The notes under the pieces are model-generated. The model was given only the letters and a program-made list of their open reading frames with translations. It did not search any database and was not told the origin of the DNA. A program made the translations under genes and the position numbers. A DNA stretch of 47,265 bases from JBEKJU01 sp050011095 (GTDB taxonomy: Bacteria > Desulfobacterota > Syntrophorhabdia > Syntrophorhabdales > WCHB1-27), in assembly GCA_050011095.1 (NCBI GenBank), contig JBEKJU010000001.1, positions 1 through 47,265 of the forward strand, written 5' to 3'. Positions 7,311 through 16,541 of this stretch are shown here, piece by piece. The number at the start of each line of letters is the position of its first letter. Positions within the stretch are counted from its first letter, which is position 1.

Positions 7311-9008
7311 ATGGACATAGTTGAAGGACTGAACGAATCGCAGAGACGGGCGGTGACAACAGGGGCCCGTCACCTCCTCATCGTCGCCGGACCGGGGACG
7401 GGCAAGACCACGACCATCGTGCGGAGGATCGCCCGATTGGTGGAGGAAGGCACGCCGCCCGACGAGATCGGGGCGATCACCTTCACGAACCGGGCGGCCA
7501 GGGAGATGCGGGAGAGGATACACGCCATGTTGGGCGACCGGGCGGCAGGCATTTTCGCCGGGACGTTCCATCTCCTTGGCCTGACCATCATCAGGCAGGG
7601 CCATCATGGGGAATTCCGCATCTGCCCCCGGGACGACCAGGTGGCCATGCTCAAAAGTATCGTGGGGACCGCGAGGGAGGCGCGGGATGCGGCCGAAAGG
7701 ATATCGAGGTTCAAAAGCGGGGTGGAAGAGCCCGACGACCGGGCGGGACGCCTCTACGACGCATATTGCGCCATGTTGCTGGAGCGCGGCATGTACGACT
7801 TCGATGACCTCATCCGCATCCCCTGTGAAATGATCGAGGCCGCGGGCCTGCCGCCTCGCCGGTGCGGGTTCGCCCACATCATCGTGGACGAGTACCAGGA
7901 TGTCAACCCCGCCCAGCGCAGGCTCCTCAGGGCGCTCAGCCGGGCAGCCTCGTCCGCTGTCTGCGCCGTCGGCGATTCCGACCAGGCGATCTACGCGTTC
8001 CGCGGAGCGGACATCGAGAGCTTTCTCTCCTTTGACGCGGATTTTCCGGACGCACAAAGGGTAATCCTCGAGGAGAACTACCGTTCGACGGGGATGATCA
8101 CGGCCGCGGCGAACGGCCTCATCAGACACAACAGCCGCAGGATCGAGAAGAAGGTCATACACCGGAAGGGACCGGGAAGGCCGGTCGCCGCCGTCACCTG
8201 CCCCGACGAGAGAATGGAGGCCGAGGTGATCGCCCGTGAGATCGAGGCCCGCATGGGAGGGACGAGCCACTTCCGCCTGATGGGCGCAAAGACATCGGCC
8301 GATTATTCCCCAACCGCCAGCTCTTTTTCGGATTTCGCCGTTTTTTTCAGGACGAACGCCCAGATCAGGGGGGTGCGGGACGCCCTCACCGAATGGGGGA
8401 TACCGTGCCAGGTTGTGGGAGAGAAACAATCGGCGGGCGTAAGGGATGTCGCGGAGGCCCTCCGGAAGGCGCTCGGTCCCGGACTTGCGGCGCACGCCTC
8501 GTTCGAGGCGCTTCTCGACATGGCGGCCGGCCAGGTGAGCCTTCGCCCGTGTGACGGGTCCCTGCTCCGCAGTCTCGTCTCCACCTACCGGGACATGCCG
8601 CTCGAAGAAGCGGTCCTTGCCGCGATCGACGAGCTATCCCTCCTCGGTGAGGGCGACGCCTTCGACCCGAGGGCCGATGCCGTCGCCCTCATGACCCTGC
8701 ACGCGGCCAAGGGCCTGGAGTTCGCGGTGGCCTTTATCGCGGGCGTCGAGGACGGCCTCCTCCCCTTCACGCTCCACGGCGACGAGGCGGATATCGAGGA
8801 GGAGCGGAGGCTCTTCTATGTCGGCATGACGAGGGCGAAAGACGAGCTTTTTCTCCTCCACGCGGCAAGCCGCTTCCTCTACGGCAAAAGGCAGGCCCTA
8901 CCCCCATCCCGGTTCCTTTCGGAGATCCCGCCCGGAGCGATGCGCACGGAGGTGGCTCATGGCAAGGGCAAGGGGCGGCCGCGGGGGAAACAGACAAGCC
9001 TCTTCTAG
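7311..9008 (+). CDS. UvrD/Rep-family superfamily 1 DNA helicase
   Basis: A 565-residue 3'-5' ATP-dependent DNA translocase of the SF1A group. Motifs appear in order: Q-motif LNESQRRAV, Walker A GPGTGKTTT, Ia TFTNRAAREM, Walker B IIVDEYQDVN, III VGDSDQAIYAFRGA, IV ILEENYRST, V MTLHAAKGLEF, VI RRLFYVGMTRAKD. It is shorter than UvrD or PcrA (about 650-730), with reduced 2B and C-terminal regions, so I do not give it the uvrD symbol. It probably works in repair or replication restart. Transcribed alone from the adjacent promoter; ends in TAG. Its 3' neighbour mscL has its own promoter. Confidence 0.9.
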   Translation: MDIVEGLNESQRRAVTTGARHLLIVAGPGTGKTTTIVRRIARLVEEGTPPDEIGAITFTNRAAREMRERIHAMLGDRAAGIFAGTFHLLGLTIIRQGHHGEFRICPRDDQVAMLKSIVGTAREARDAAERISRFKSGVEEPDDRAGRLYDAYCAMLLERGMYDFDDLIRIPCEMIEAAGLPPRRCGFAHIIVDEYQDVNPAQRRLLRALSRAASSAVCAVGDSDQAIYAFRGADIESFLSFDADFPDAQRVILEENYRSTGMITAAANGLIRHNSRRIEKKVIHRKGPGRPVAAVTCPDERMEAEVIAREIEARMGGTSHFRLMGAKTSADYSPTASSFSDFAVFFRTNAQIRGVRDALTEWGIPCQVVGEKQSAGVRDVAEALRKALGPGLAAHASFEALLDMAAGQVSLRPCDGSLLRSLVSTYRDMPLEEAVLAAIDELSLLGEGDAFDPRADAVALMTLHAAKGLEFAVAFIAGVEDGLLPFTLHGDEADIEEERRLFYVGMTRAKDELFLLHAASRFLYGKRQALPPSRFLSEIPPGAMRTEVAHGKGKGRPRGKQTSLF

Positions 9009-9038
9009 ATGATCGGCCCGTCTCGACGGCCCACCCCA

Positions 9039-9067
9039 TTGACACATGGCCGCAGGCGTCTGATACT
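9039..9067 (+). promoter_or_regulatory. Sigma-70 promoter for mscL
   Basis: TTGACA (9039-9044), 17-bp spacer, GATACT (9062-9067). The predicted start near 9074 leaves a leader of about 95 nt before mscL, unlike the leaderless arrangement of neighbouring genes. Confidence 0.6.
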
Positions 9068-9169
9068 TATCAAGAACCGACATGGTGCAATCGTCCGTGG
9101 AAGCGCCGCCATTCGGCTTTGCCTCAAAAAGGCGCAAAGAGCGAATGTTCGGAGGGAGAAAGGATCATC

Positions 9170-9628
9170 ATGGCCTTCGTGAAAGAGTTCAAGGAATTCA
9201 TCGCCCGGGGCAATATGATCGACCTCGCCGTGGCCGTGGTCATCGGCGCCGCCTTCGGCGCAATCGTCACCTCCCTTGTGAAGGATATCGTCATGCCGCC
9301 GATCGGGTTGGCCCTCGGCAGGGTCGACTTCTCCAACCTCTTTCTCGTGCTGAAGGAGGGCTCGACGCCCGGCCCCTATCCTTCCGTACCGGAGGCGGCC
9401 AAGGCCGGCGCGGTGACGGTCAACTACGGCATATTCATCATGACGCTAATCAGCTTTCTTATCATCGCCTTCGTCGTTTTCACGTTGGTCCGCACGCTCA
9501 ACCGCCTGAGGCGGGAAAAAGCGGTCCCCGAGGCGCCTGACACCAAGGAGTGTACATACTGCTACACGCGCATCCCGGTGAAGGCCGTTCGGTGCCCCAA
9601 CTGCACCTCCGAGCTGAAGCAGACATAA
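9170..9628 (+). CDS. mscL: Large-conductance mechanosensitive channel MscL
   Basis: A 152-residue inner-membrane channel that opens under hypo-osmotic stress. It has the amphipathic N-terminus (FVKEFKEFIARGNMIDLAVAVVIG), TM1 (about 16-42), a periplasmic loop, TM2 (about 76-98) and a cytoplasmic tail. The tail ends in a CxYC...CxNC zinc-ribbon-like extension not found in the E. coli protein. ATG 9170 is preferred over an upstream in-frame start at 9119 because the conserved family N-terminus begins here and GGAGGGAGAAAGGA precedes it. Convergent with nadB, 35 bp away. Confidence 0.95.
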   Translation: MAFVKEFKEFIARGNMIDLAVAVVIGAAFGAIVTSLVKDIVMPPIGLALGRVDFSNLFLVLKEGSTPGPYPSVPEAAKAGAVTVNYGIFIMTLISFLIIAFVVFTLVRTLNRLRREKAVPEAPDTKECTYCYTRIPVKAVRCPNCTSELKQT

Positions 9629-9663
9629 AAGCGGCCTTACTGGAATCCGTCTAAAATTCTTAT

Positions 9664-11235
9664 TTACGCGATGTAGTGGGTCCCCCTGCTCTTTCTGTTC
9701 CTAAAGGCGGCCCAGGCGACGAAAAACGACGTCTGGACGCCGTTCCTCAGGGCGAGAATCATGGGATTGAGGTGGGATTTTCTGTAGAAATCGTCGATCC
9801 TGTTGGACAGATAGCGCAGGTCGGCCGTAGCCCTTTCCAGCCGTTTCTCCGTCCTGATGATCCCCACGTAATTCCACATGGTGGATTTGATGCTGAGCCA
9901 GTCCTGCTGGATGAGGGCCGGGTCCGCCTCCTCCTCCTGATCGGGATAGATCCACGCGGGGATATCCGATTCCTTGTAGGGCCTTTCCCTGTCCAGGTGC
10001 TGGGCTATATGTTCCACCGATCTCAGGGCCCAGAGAAGCCCCTCGAGGAGCGACGTCGATGCGAGCCTGTTCGCGCCGTGAAGACCGGTTGCGGAGACCT
10101 CGCCCGCCGCGTAGAGATTCCTGAGGGACGTCCTCCCCCAGAGGTCGACGTGGACGCCCCCGCAGCTATAATGGGCCGCGGGCACGACGGGGATGCGGTC
10201 CTTCGACATATCGATGCCCAGGGAAAGGCATTTTTCGTGGATGGCGGGAAAGCGCTTCTTTATGTCGACCTTCGCGAAGGAGGCGATATCCAGGTAGACA
10301 TACGAGTCACCCCTCTTGATCATCTCCTCGTATATGGCCCGCGACACCTCGTCGCGGGGCGCCAGATCGGCGAGGGGCGAATACTTGTCCATGAAGAAGA
10401 AGCCGTCCCTCGTCGTCAGTCGGGCCCCTTCCCCCCTTACCGCCTCCGATATGAGGAACCGGTCCGCGTCCTTGTGAAAGAGCGTCGTCGGGTGAAACTG
10501 GATGTACTCCATGTTGATGAGCCTCGCCCCGGCCCTGGATGCCATGGCGACGCCGTCGCCCGTCGCGCAGGGCGGGTTCGTCGTGTGGAGGAACGTGGCG
10601 CCCAGACCCCCGGTGGCGAGGATCGTGCACGAGGAAAATATGCGTTCGACCTTTTCGCTCCTGTTATTGAGCACGTAGGCCCCGATGCATCGCGGCTGCT
10701 GATAGAGGGCCAGGGGGTTCCGTGAATGGTGGGGCAGGGTGAGAAGATCGATGGCGGTGTATCCCGTGAATATCCGGACGTTCTTGCATTCGAGGACCCG
10801 GCTGCACAGGGATTCTTCAATGGCCTTGCCGGTCGTATCCATCGAATGGAGGATCCTCCTCCTGGAGTGGCTCCCCTCCTGGGCATACTCGAACGCGCCG
10901 TCGTCGTCCCTCGTAAAGGGAACCCCGATCTTCTTGACGAGGAACTCCTCCACCGCCCGGGGCCCCTCAAGCGCGAGGAGCTTCGCGGCCTCGGGGTTGG
11001 AAATCCCGTCGCCCGCCTCCATGATGTCCGCTATCAGGAGATCGGGGGAATCATCCGCGCCCTGGCACACGATGCCTCCCTGGGCGTGATAGGTATTCGA
11101 TTCCCTGAGATCGTCCTCCTTGCTCGTGACGATGACGTCGAGGCCCGCGTCGTGGGCCGCGATGGCGGCGCACAGGCCCGCGATACCCGACCCTACGATC
11201 AGTACGTCGCAGTGATGTATCGTATCCGCGCCCAC
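9664..11235 (-). CDS. nadB: L-aspartate oxidase
   Basis: A 523-residue FAD enzyme that oxidises L-aspartate to iminoaspartate, the substrate for NadA in de novo NAD synthesis. The N-terminal FAD-binding motif is VLIVGSGIAGLCAAI (about 12-26). The succinate-dehydrogenase/fumarate-reductase fold follows, with the conserved HTTNPPCATGDGVAMASRAGA segment, HYSCGGV and the ANRLASTSLLEG loop near the C-terminal third. Length is normal. In an anaerobe it would use fumarate as acceptor (family knowledge). Start is GTG at 11235, one base after the nadA stop, so it is the third gene of the nadCAB operon. Confidence 0.95.
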   Translation of the reverse strand: MGADTIHHCDVLIVGSGIAGLCAAIAAHDAGLDVIVTSKEDDLRESNTYHAQGGIVCQGADDSPDLLIADIMEAGDGISNPEAAKLLALEGPRAVEEFLVKKIGVPFTRDDDGAFEYAQEGSHSRRRILHSMDTTGKAIEESLCSRVLECKNVRIFTGYTAIDLLTLPHHSRNPLALYQQPRCIGAYVLNNRSEKVERIFSSCTILATGGLGATFLHTTNPPCATGDGVAMASRAGARLINMEYIQFHPTTLFHKDADRFLISEAVRGEGARLTTRDGFFFMDKYSPLADLAPRDEVSRAIYEEMIKRGDSYVYLDIASFAKVDIKKRFPAIHEKCLSLGIDMSKDRIPVVPAAHYSCGGVHVDLWGRTSLRNLYAAGEVSATGLHGANRLASTSLLEGLLWALRSVEHIAQHLDRERPYKESDIPAWIYPDQEEEADPALIQQDWLSIKSTMWNYVGIIRTEKRLERATADLRYLSNRIDDFYRKSHLNPMILALRNGVQTSFFVAWAAFRNRKSRGTHYIA

Positions 11236-11236
11236 T

Positions 11237-12292
11237 CTATCCGATCTCCAGCATCCGTCCCAGGGCGGTCCGCGCCTCCTTTGAGACGGCCTCGTCGACC
11301 GTCACCCGGTTGACTAGCTCACCCCGGAGGAGCCCTTCGAGGACCCGGAGGAGCCGTTCCGGAGTCACCTTCGCCATCTCCTTGCACCACTCCTCCCTGA
11401 GGGGGATAACCATTTTATCGGGGTTCTCCCTCCGGATGCGATCGACAAAATTCCATTCCGTCCCTATGGCCCACTTCGAGCCGGCCTCCGAGGCATCTAC
11501 GGTCTTCTTTATCACGTTCGTCGAGCCCGCAAGGTCTGCCAGGCCGTATACCTCGGGTGTGCACTCGGGATGGACGATGACCTTGATGCCGTCATGTTTA
11601 TTTCTCAGGCTCACGACGTCCCGACCCTTCATCAACCGGTGGACGATGCAAAACCCTTCCCACAGGAACACCTTTGCCTCGCGCGCCGCTTCCTTCGCGA
11701 GGCCCTTCTCGGGGTCCCACCGATAGACGTCGGCCCCCTGGAGGCCGAGGTCGCCGGCAATGTTGCGCCCCATGTTCTCATCGGGAAAGAAAAACACGGA
11801 CGCCCCCCGCGTCAGAACGTGGCTGAAAATCCGCTTCACGTTGGCCGAGGTGCAGACCGTGCCGTTGTGCCTCCCGCAGAAGGCCTTGAGGTCCGCGTTC
11901 GAGTTGACATAGACGACGGGAATGATCTCCTTGCCCAAGGTGGAAAGCGCCCTCCACGCCGCCTCCACCCCTTCGAGGGAGGCCATATCCGCCAGGGGGC
12001 ATTTCGAGGCCGGCTCGGGATGAAGGACCTCCTGATCGGGCCTGCACAGGATCCGGGCCGTTTCGGCCATGAAGGAGACGGAGCAGAAGACGATATAACG
12101 CGCCTCCTGATGGCGTGACGCCTTCTCGGCGAGCGCGAGGGAGTCCCCCACGAAATCGGCCAATCGAACGATATCGTCGTTCTGGTAAAAGTGCGCGAGG
12201 AGGAGCAGGTCATGACCGAGCCTCTCCTTGGCCTTCGCGATCCGCAGGAGAACGTCTTTTCTTTCCAGGAGGAGACCGGTTTCGTTGTTCAT
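11237..12292 (-). CDS. nadA: Quinolinate synthase
   Basis: A 351-residue [4Fe-4S] enzyme that condenses iminoaspartate with dihydroxyacetone phosphate to quinolinate. The three cluster cysteines are in CTSANV, HPECTPEV and EEWCKEM. The substrate-binding HFYQ (LLLAHFYQNDDI) and DSLALA motifs are near the N-terminus. ATG 12292 overlaps the nadC TGA as ATGA; a longer frame upstream is only a shadow of nadC. It ends in TAG, one base before nadB. Confidence 0.96.
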   Translation of the reverse strand: MNNETGLLLERKDVLLRIAKAKERLGHDLLLLAHFYQNDDIVRLADFVGDSLALAEKASRHQEARYIVFCSVSFMAETARILCRPDQEVLHPEPASKCPLADMASLEGVEAAWRALSTLGKEIIPVVYVNSNADLKAFCGRHNGTVCTSANVKRIFSHVLTRGASVFFFPDENMGRNIAGDLGLQGADVYRWDPEKGLAKEAAREAKVFLWEGFCIVHRLMKGRDVVSLRNKHDGIKVIVHPECTPEVYGLADLAGSTNVIKKTVDASEAGSKWAIGTEWNFVDRIRRENPDKMVIPLREEWCKEMAKVTPERLLRVLEGLLRGELVNRVTVDEAVSKEARTALGRMLEIG

Positions 12293-13110
12293 CGTTCCCC
12301 CTGGAGTATCAGGAGGCTCAGATCGGCCGATTTGAAGGAGTGCGTGATCGCGCCGACAGAGATGAGATCGATGCCTGTCCGCGCGATCTCCCTCGCCCTC
12401 CCGACGGTCATGTTGCCCGACACCTCCAAGGGTATCCGCCCGCCCACGAAAGAGACCGCCCCGCGGATCTCCCCGTCCCGCCAGTTGTCGAGCATGATCC
12501 TTTCGACCCCGGCTTCCACTGCCTGCCTCAACTCGTCCATGTTCCGTACTTCCACTTCCACGGCGACCCTGCTTTGCCTTCTCACCCTTTCCACCGCCTC
12601 CCGTATCGACCCCGCAATGGCGATGTGGTTCTCCTTTATGAGGGCCATCTCGCCGAGGTCGAACCTGTGGTTCTCTCCTCCGCCCATGAGGACCGCGTAC
12701 TTCTCCATGGCCCGGAGTCCCGGCGACGTCTTCCTCGTATCGAGGATCTTGACGCCCGTCCCCGCGACCGCCTGGACAAATCCCCTCGTCGCGGTCGCGA
12801 TGCCGGAAAGGCGCTGGAAGATATTGAGGGCGACCCTTTCGCCCGTAAGAATGGCGCGGGTCCGCGCCTTCACCGTGGAGACGGCCTCGCCTTTTTTCGC
12901 TGTCCGGCCGTCGCGCACCAACTCCACGTAGGCGACGTCCCGATCGAGGGCCTCGAAGACCTTCCTCACGAAGGCGTGGCCCGCGATCACGGCCTCTTCC
13001 TTCGCGATGATCGTGCCTTCCGACCAATGGTCGCGAGGGACGATCGAATCGGTCGTCACGTCCCCCTCTCCTTTATCCTCCGCAAGAAACCGCTCTATTT
13101 CCTTTTCCAT
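12289..13110 (-). CDS. nadC: Quinolinate phosphoribosyltransferase (decarboxylating)
   Basis: A 273-residue enzyme converting quinolinate and PRPP to nicotinate mononucleotide and CO2. Visible family segments: GDVTTDSI near the N-terminus, LNIFQRLSGIATATR, DTRKTSPGLRAMEKYAV, HRFDLGEMALIKENH and MLDNW. I choose ATG 13110 over an upstream TTG at 13122 because the TTG would lie inside the -10 box (13122-13127). First gene of the nadC-nadA-nadB operon. No NadR- or NiaR-type operator was recognised. Confidence 0.95.
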   Translation of the reverse strand: MEKEIERFLAEDKGEGDVTTDSIVPRDHWSEGTIIAKEEAVIAGHAFVRKVFEALDRDVAYVELVRDGRTAKKGEAVSTVKARTRAILTGERVALNIFQRLSGIATATRGFVQAVAGTGVKILDTRKTSPGLRAMEKYAVLMGGGENHRFDLGEMALIKENHIAIAGSIREAVERVRRQSRVAVEVEVRNMDELRQAVEAGVERIMLDNWRDGEIRGAVSFVGGRIPLEVSGNMTVGRAREIARTGIDLISVGAITHSFKSADLSLLILQGER

Positions 13111-13121
13111 AATGGGAATCA

Positions 13122-13151
13122 ATTATACCGCCTGGACCGCGACCGAGTCAA
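13122..13151 (-). promoter_or_regulatory. Promoter of the nadCAB operon
   Basis: On the minus strand: TTGACT (13151-13146), 18-bp spacer, perfect TATAAT (13127-13122). The predicted start lies about 5 nt before the nadC ATG at 13110, with no Shine-Dalgarno. It is divergent to the promoter at 13181. Confidence 0.7.
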
Positions 13152-13180
13152 TTCCCCCCGCGCCTTATGCCCCGCGTTGA

Positions 13181-13209
13181 TTGACATCGCCATGGCATTG
13201 CTTTAATCT
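13181..13209 (+). promoter_or_regulatory. Promoter of the DHH-CBS-nucleotidyltransferase gene
   Basis: TTGACA (13181-13186), 17-bp spacer, TAATCT (13204-13209). Only 8 nt separate the -10 from ATG 13218, so the transcript starts about 2 nt before the start codon. The bases between (TTGCAGAA) contain no Shine-Dalgarno. Confidence 0.7.
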
Positions 13210-13217
13210 TTGCAGAA

Positions 13218-15869
13218 ATGAGGGTCATCACCACCCATTTCAACGCGGACTTCGATGCCCTTTCCTCGATGGTGGCGGCCAAGAAACTGTATCCCGACGC
13301 GGTCCTCGTGTTTCCCGGCTCCCAGGAAAAGACGGTTCGGGACTTCCTCATCCGCTCGACCCTCTATTTCCTCAATATCGCGAAGCTCAAGGACATCGAC
13401 TACGACGAGGTCGATACGCTCATCCTCGTGGATACGAGGCAGAAGGGCAGGATCGGGGAGCTTGCCAGGCTCATCGACGAAAAACATGTGCGGGTCCATG
13501 TGTACGACCACCACCCGCCGTCGAAGGACGACGTGACAGGCGAGGTCAATGTCATCGTCAAAAGCGGCGCCTGCGTGACTCTCCTCGTCGACCTTGTCAG
13601 GCAAAAGGACTTGGACATATCGCCCGAGGAGGCGACGATCATGATGCTCGGCATCTACGAGGAGACAGGGAGCTTCCAATACCCCTCGACGACCCGCCTC
13701 GATTTCGACGCGGCATCCTTCCTCCTCTCGAAGGGGGCGCACGTGGACCTCGTCTCCAATATCCTCGTAAAGGAGATGTCGCCCGAGCAGGTCTATGTGC
13801 TCCACGACCTCATCGAGGCGGCAGCGGTCCACAACGTGAACGGCATAGACGTGGTCGTCACGGAGACCAGCACCGAGAATTATATGGGAGACCTCGCCAT
13901 GCTCGTCCAGAAATTCCGCGACATGGAGAACCTGAACGCCCTGTTCGCCCTGTTCCGCATGGACGACAGGATCTACATCATCGGCAGGAGCCGCGTCCCC
14001 GAGGTGGACGTGGGGCGGATACTCGTGCCCATGGGAGGGGGCGGCCACAAGGAGGCCGCATCGGCCACCCTGAAGGATATCACCCTCATAGAGGCGAAAT
14101 CTAGGCTTCTTGAGCATTTGGCCCATCTCGTCAAGCCCCTCTGGACGGCGAGGGACATCATGTTCTTCCCCGTCATCTCCATCGACCAGGACGCGCCCAT
14201 CAGGGATGCCCGCGATATCCTGACGAAGTACAACATCAACTCCCTGCCGGTCACCTCCGGCGATCAGGTCACGGGGATCATCACCAGGCAGATCGCCGAG
14301 AAGGCCGTCTTCCACGGCCTCGAAGGGATCCCGGTAAGGGAGTATATGATCACCGATTTCTCCGCCGCCCGGCCCTCCGATTCGATAGAGCGGCTCAAGG
14401 AGATCATCATAGGGGGCAACCAGCGGTTTCTCCCGGTCACCGGGGAGGGCAAGTTAATCGGCGCGATCACGAGGACGGACCTTTTGCGCATACTGGAAGA
14501 CGAGATCAGAAAGAGCGTCCTCGGCAAGCTCGACTATCACGAGGTCTACGAAAAAAGAAAGAACGTGAAGAGACTCATGGAGGAGCGGATCAGCGCCCCT
14601 GTCCTCAACCGCCTCATCGCCATCGGCGCCCTCGCCGACGAGATGGCCTTCCACGCCTACCTCGTGGGCGGCCTCCCTCGCGACCTCGTGCTGCGGAACG
14701 AAAATTTCGATATAGATATCGTGATCGAGGGGGACGGCATCGGGTTTGCCGAAGAGGTGGGGAGACGCTTCGGCGTCAGGGTCCGCACGCACAAGGAGTT
14801 CGGAACGGCAAAGGTCCTCTATCGCGACGGGTTCAAGGTGGACGTGGCAACGGCAAGGCTTGAGTACTACAAGGCCCCGGCCGCGCTGCCCATCGTCGAG
14901 CACAGTTCCCTCAAGCTCGACCTCTACCGGCGGGATTTTACCATCAACACCCTCGCCATATCGCTCAACAGGAACACCTTCGGCGAGCTTATCGATTTCT
15001 TCGGCGCCCAGAGGGACATAAAGGAGAGGAGCATCAGGGTGCTCCACAGCCTCAGCTTCGTGGAGGACCCGACCAGGGTCTTCAGGGCGGTCAGGTTCGA
15101 GCAGCGCTTCGGCTTCCAGATCGGCAAGTTCACCCTCAACCTCATAAAGAACGCCGTGAGAATGGGCTTTCTTACGAAAATCAAGGGCCCGAGGATATGG
15201 AGGGAACTTGCCCTCATCCTCATCGAGGCCGAGCCCGCATCCATACTGAGGCGGCTCCAGGAGCTTGACCTTGTGAAGTTCGTCTTCCCCTCCCTCTTGT
15301 TCGACTACGAGAAGGAGAGGCTCTTCAGGGAGATGGACACGGTCCTCAAGTGGTACAACCTCCTTTACAAGGGGAGATATAACCGCGTCTTCTACTACCT
15401 CATGGGCCTGGTGGACCATATGTCCCTTTCCGATGCGGGCGCCTTTTCGAGGAAGCTCGTCGCAGCGGAATCGATGCGGCGGAAGCTCCCCCAGGAGGTC
15501 GCCAGGGTCCGCGAGGCCCTGTCGAGGCTTTCGGCGTCCATCCGCCTCATGAAAAAGAGCGAGGTTTACAGACAGTTCGAGGCCCTGTCGCAGGAAGGCC
15601 GCCTCTTCGTCATGGCGAAGACCCATTCGGAGGATGTAAAAAAGGCGCTCTCCACCTATATTACCCACGCGGACAGCCTCAACCCCGTGGCGACGGGGGA
15701 GGACCTCAAGGCGATGGGCATCAAGGAGGGGCCTGTCTACAGGGAGATCCTCGACGCCCTGAAGGAGGCGAAGATCGACCAGAACCTCGCGACCAGGGAG
15801 GAGGAGCTTGCCTTTGTGAAAAGGTACACGGCCGAGCGCCACATCGTCGCCCAGGGAGGGAACACCTGA
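13218..15869 (+). CDS. DHH phosphoesterase / CBS / tRNA nucleotidyltransferase fusion
   Basis: An 883-residue multidomain protein. Domains in order: DHH phosphoesterase (about 1-160; THFNADFDALSS, then DHHPPS), DHHA1 (about 230-300; GGGGHKEAAS), two CBS domains (about 310-430; WTARDIM and VREYMI), then a class II nucleotidyltransferase head (about 460-600; VGGLPRDLVL, catalytic DID in NFDIDIVIEG) and the helical RNA-binding body. This architecture is known in Aquificae, cyanobacteria and deltaproteobacteria, where such enzymes add A (or CC) to tRNA 3' ends, sometimes with a split partner. The CBS pair suggests adenylate sensing. Which nucleotides it adds cannot be read here. Its stop overlaps the probable scpA start. 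Confidence 0.9.
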   Translation: MRVITTHFNADFDALSSMVAAKKLYPDAVLVFPGSQEKTVRDFLIRSTLYFLNIAKLKDIDYDEVDTLILVDTRQKGRIGELARLIDEKHVRVHVYDHHPPSKDDVTGEVNVIVKSGACVTLLVDLVRQKDLDISPEEATIMMLGIYEETGSFQYPSTTRLDFDAASFLLSKGAHVDLVSNILVKEMSPEQVYVLHDLIEAAAVHNVNGIDVVVTETSTENYMGDLAMLVQKFRDMENLNALFALFRMDDRIYIIGRSRVPEVDVGRILVPMGGGGHKEAASATLKDITLIEAKSRLLEHLAHLVKPLWTARDIMFFPVISIDQDAPIRDARDILTKYNINSLPVTSGDQVTGIITRQIAEKAVFHGLEGIPVREYMITDFSAARPSDSIERLKEIIIGGNQRFLPVTGEGKLIGAITRTDLLRILEDEIRKSVLGKLDYHEVYEKRKNVKRLMEERISAPVLNRLIAIGALADEMAFHAYLVGGLPRDLVLRNENFDIDIVIEGDGIGFAEEVGRRFGVRVRTHKEFGTAKVLYRDGFKVDVATARLEYYKAPAALPIVEHSSLKLDLYRRDFTINTLAISLNRNTFGELIDFFGAQRDIKERSIRVLHSLSFVEDPTRVFRAVRFEQRFGFQIGKFTLNLIKNAVRMGFLTKIKGPRIWRELALILIEAEPASILRRLQELDLVKFVFPSLLFDYEKERLFREMDTVLKWYNLLYKGRYNRVFYYLMGLVDHMSLSDAGAFSRKLVAAESMRRKLPQEVARVREALSRLSASIRLMKKSEVYRQFEALSQEGRLFVMAKTHSEDVKKALSTYITHADSLNPVATGEDLKAMGIKEGPVYREILDALKEAKIDQNLATREEELAFVKRYTAERHIVAQGGNT

Positions 15870-16537
15870 TCACCTTCAGCGCCCCTACCCTCGAACTTCA
15901 GCTCGAATGCTTCGATGGACCCCTCGCGGTTCTCGTCGGCCTCATCAAACGGAACAAGATCGATATCTTCGACATTCCCATCGGCTGGATCACGGAGCAA
16001 TTCCTCGAATATGTCCATCTGGTCGGGGAGATGAACCTCCGTATCGCCGAGGACTTCATCGAGATGGCATCATTGCTGATCTTCATCAAATCAAGGATGC
16101 TCCTTCCGGCGGAGGGCGAAGACCCTCGGGAGGAGCTTGTCGAGAGGATCATGGAATACGAGAAGATCAGGGCCATGGCGAAAAGCCTCGACCGCTTCCC
16201 CTTGCTCGGCAGGGATACCTTTGCGAGAAGCGCCGTCACAAAAGAAGAGGAAGGGGAGGACATGCTCGCCCTCTCCATCCTGTTTCTAAACCTCGTGAAG
16301 GGAAGACAGGAACGCTTCATCACCGTCGCGGAGATACGGCCTACCCTCGAAGAAAAGCTCGAAGAGATCACCCTGCGCCTCGAACAGGACGGAAGCTACG
16401 CCTTCGCCATGGATGCGGAGCGGGAACTCCGCGACAGGGTGGCGACCGTCCTCGCGATCCTTGAGATCACGAGGCTCAAGATCGCGCACGTATCGCAAAG
16501 ACGGCCATTTGGCCCTATAATACTCACAAGAAGGTGA
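15866..16537 (+). CDS. scpA: Segregation and condensation protein A, probable CTG start
   Basis: The kleisin subunit of the SMC-ScpAB condensin. Family homology (FDGPLAVLVGLIKRNKIDI, then IPIGWITEQFLEY) lies upstream of the first ATG (16031) and runs in frame back to 15866. There is no ATG, GTG or TTG in that stretch. CTG at 15866 overlaps the upstream TGA as CTGA, with GGGAGGG at 15854-15860 properly spaced. I therefore call a CTG start (223 residues); ATC at 15869 is the alternative. It has the N-terminal SMC-head-binding helices and the C-terminal winged helix (DRVATVLAILEITRLKI). scpB is not adjacent; sppA follows. Confidence 0.8.
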   Translation: MITFSAPTLELQLECFDGPLAVLVGLIKRNKIDIFDIPIGWITEQFLEYVHLVGEMNLRIAEDFIEMASLLIFIKSRMLLPAEGEDPREELVERIMEYEKIRAMAKSLDRFPLLGRDTFARSAVTKEEEGEDMLALSILFLNLVKGRQERFITVAEIRPTLEEKLEEITLRLEQDGSYAFAMDAERELRDRVATVLAILEITRLKIAHVSQRRPFGPIILTRR

Positions 16538-16541
16538 AACC

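Noticed and set aside
14454..15842. Long open frame antisense to the DHH-CBS fusion gene (462 codons), and similar long ones at 13203-14315, 9676-10725, 12115-13206 and 29192-30631
   Set aside because: They mirror well-supported genes on the other strand and arise from high-GC codon bias. Their translations are rich in Arg, Asp, His and Gly, with no recognisable domain and no ribosome site.
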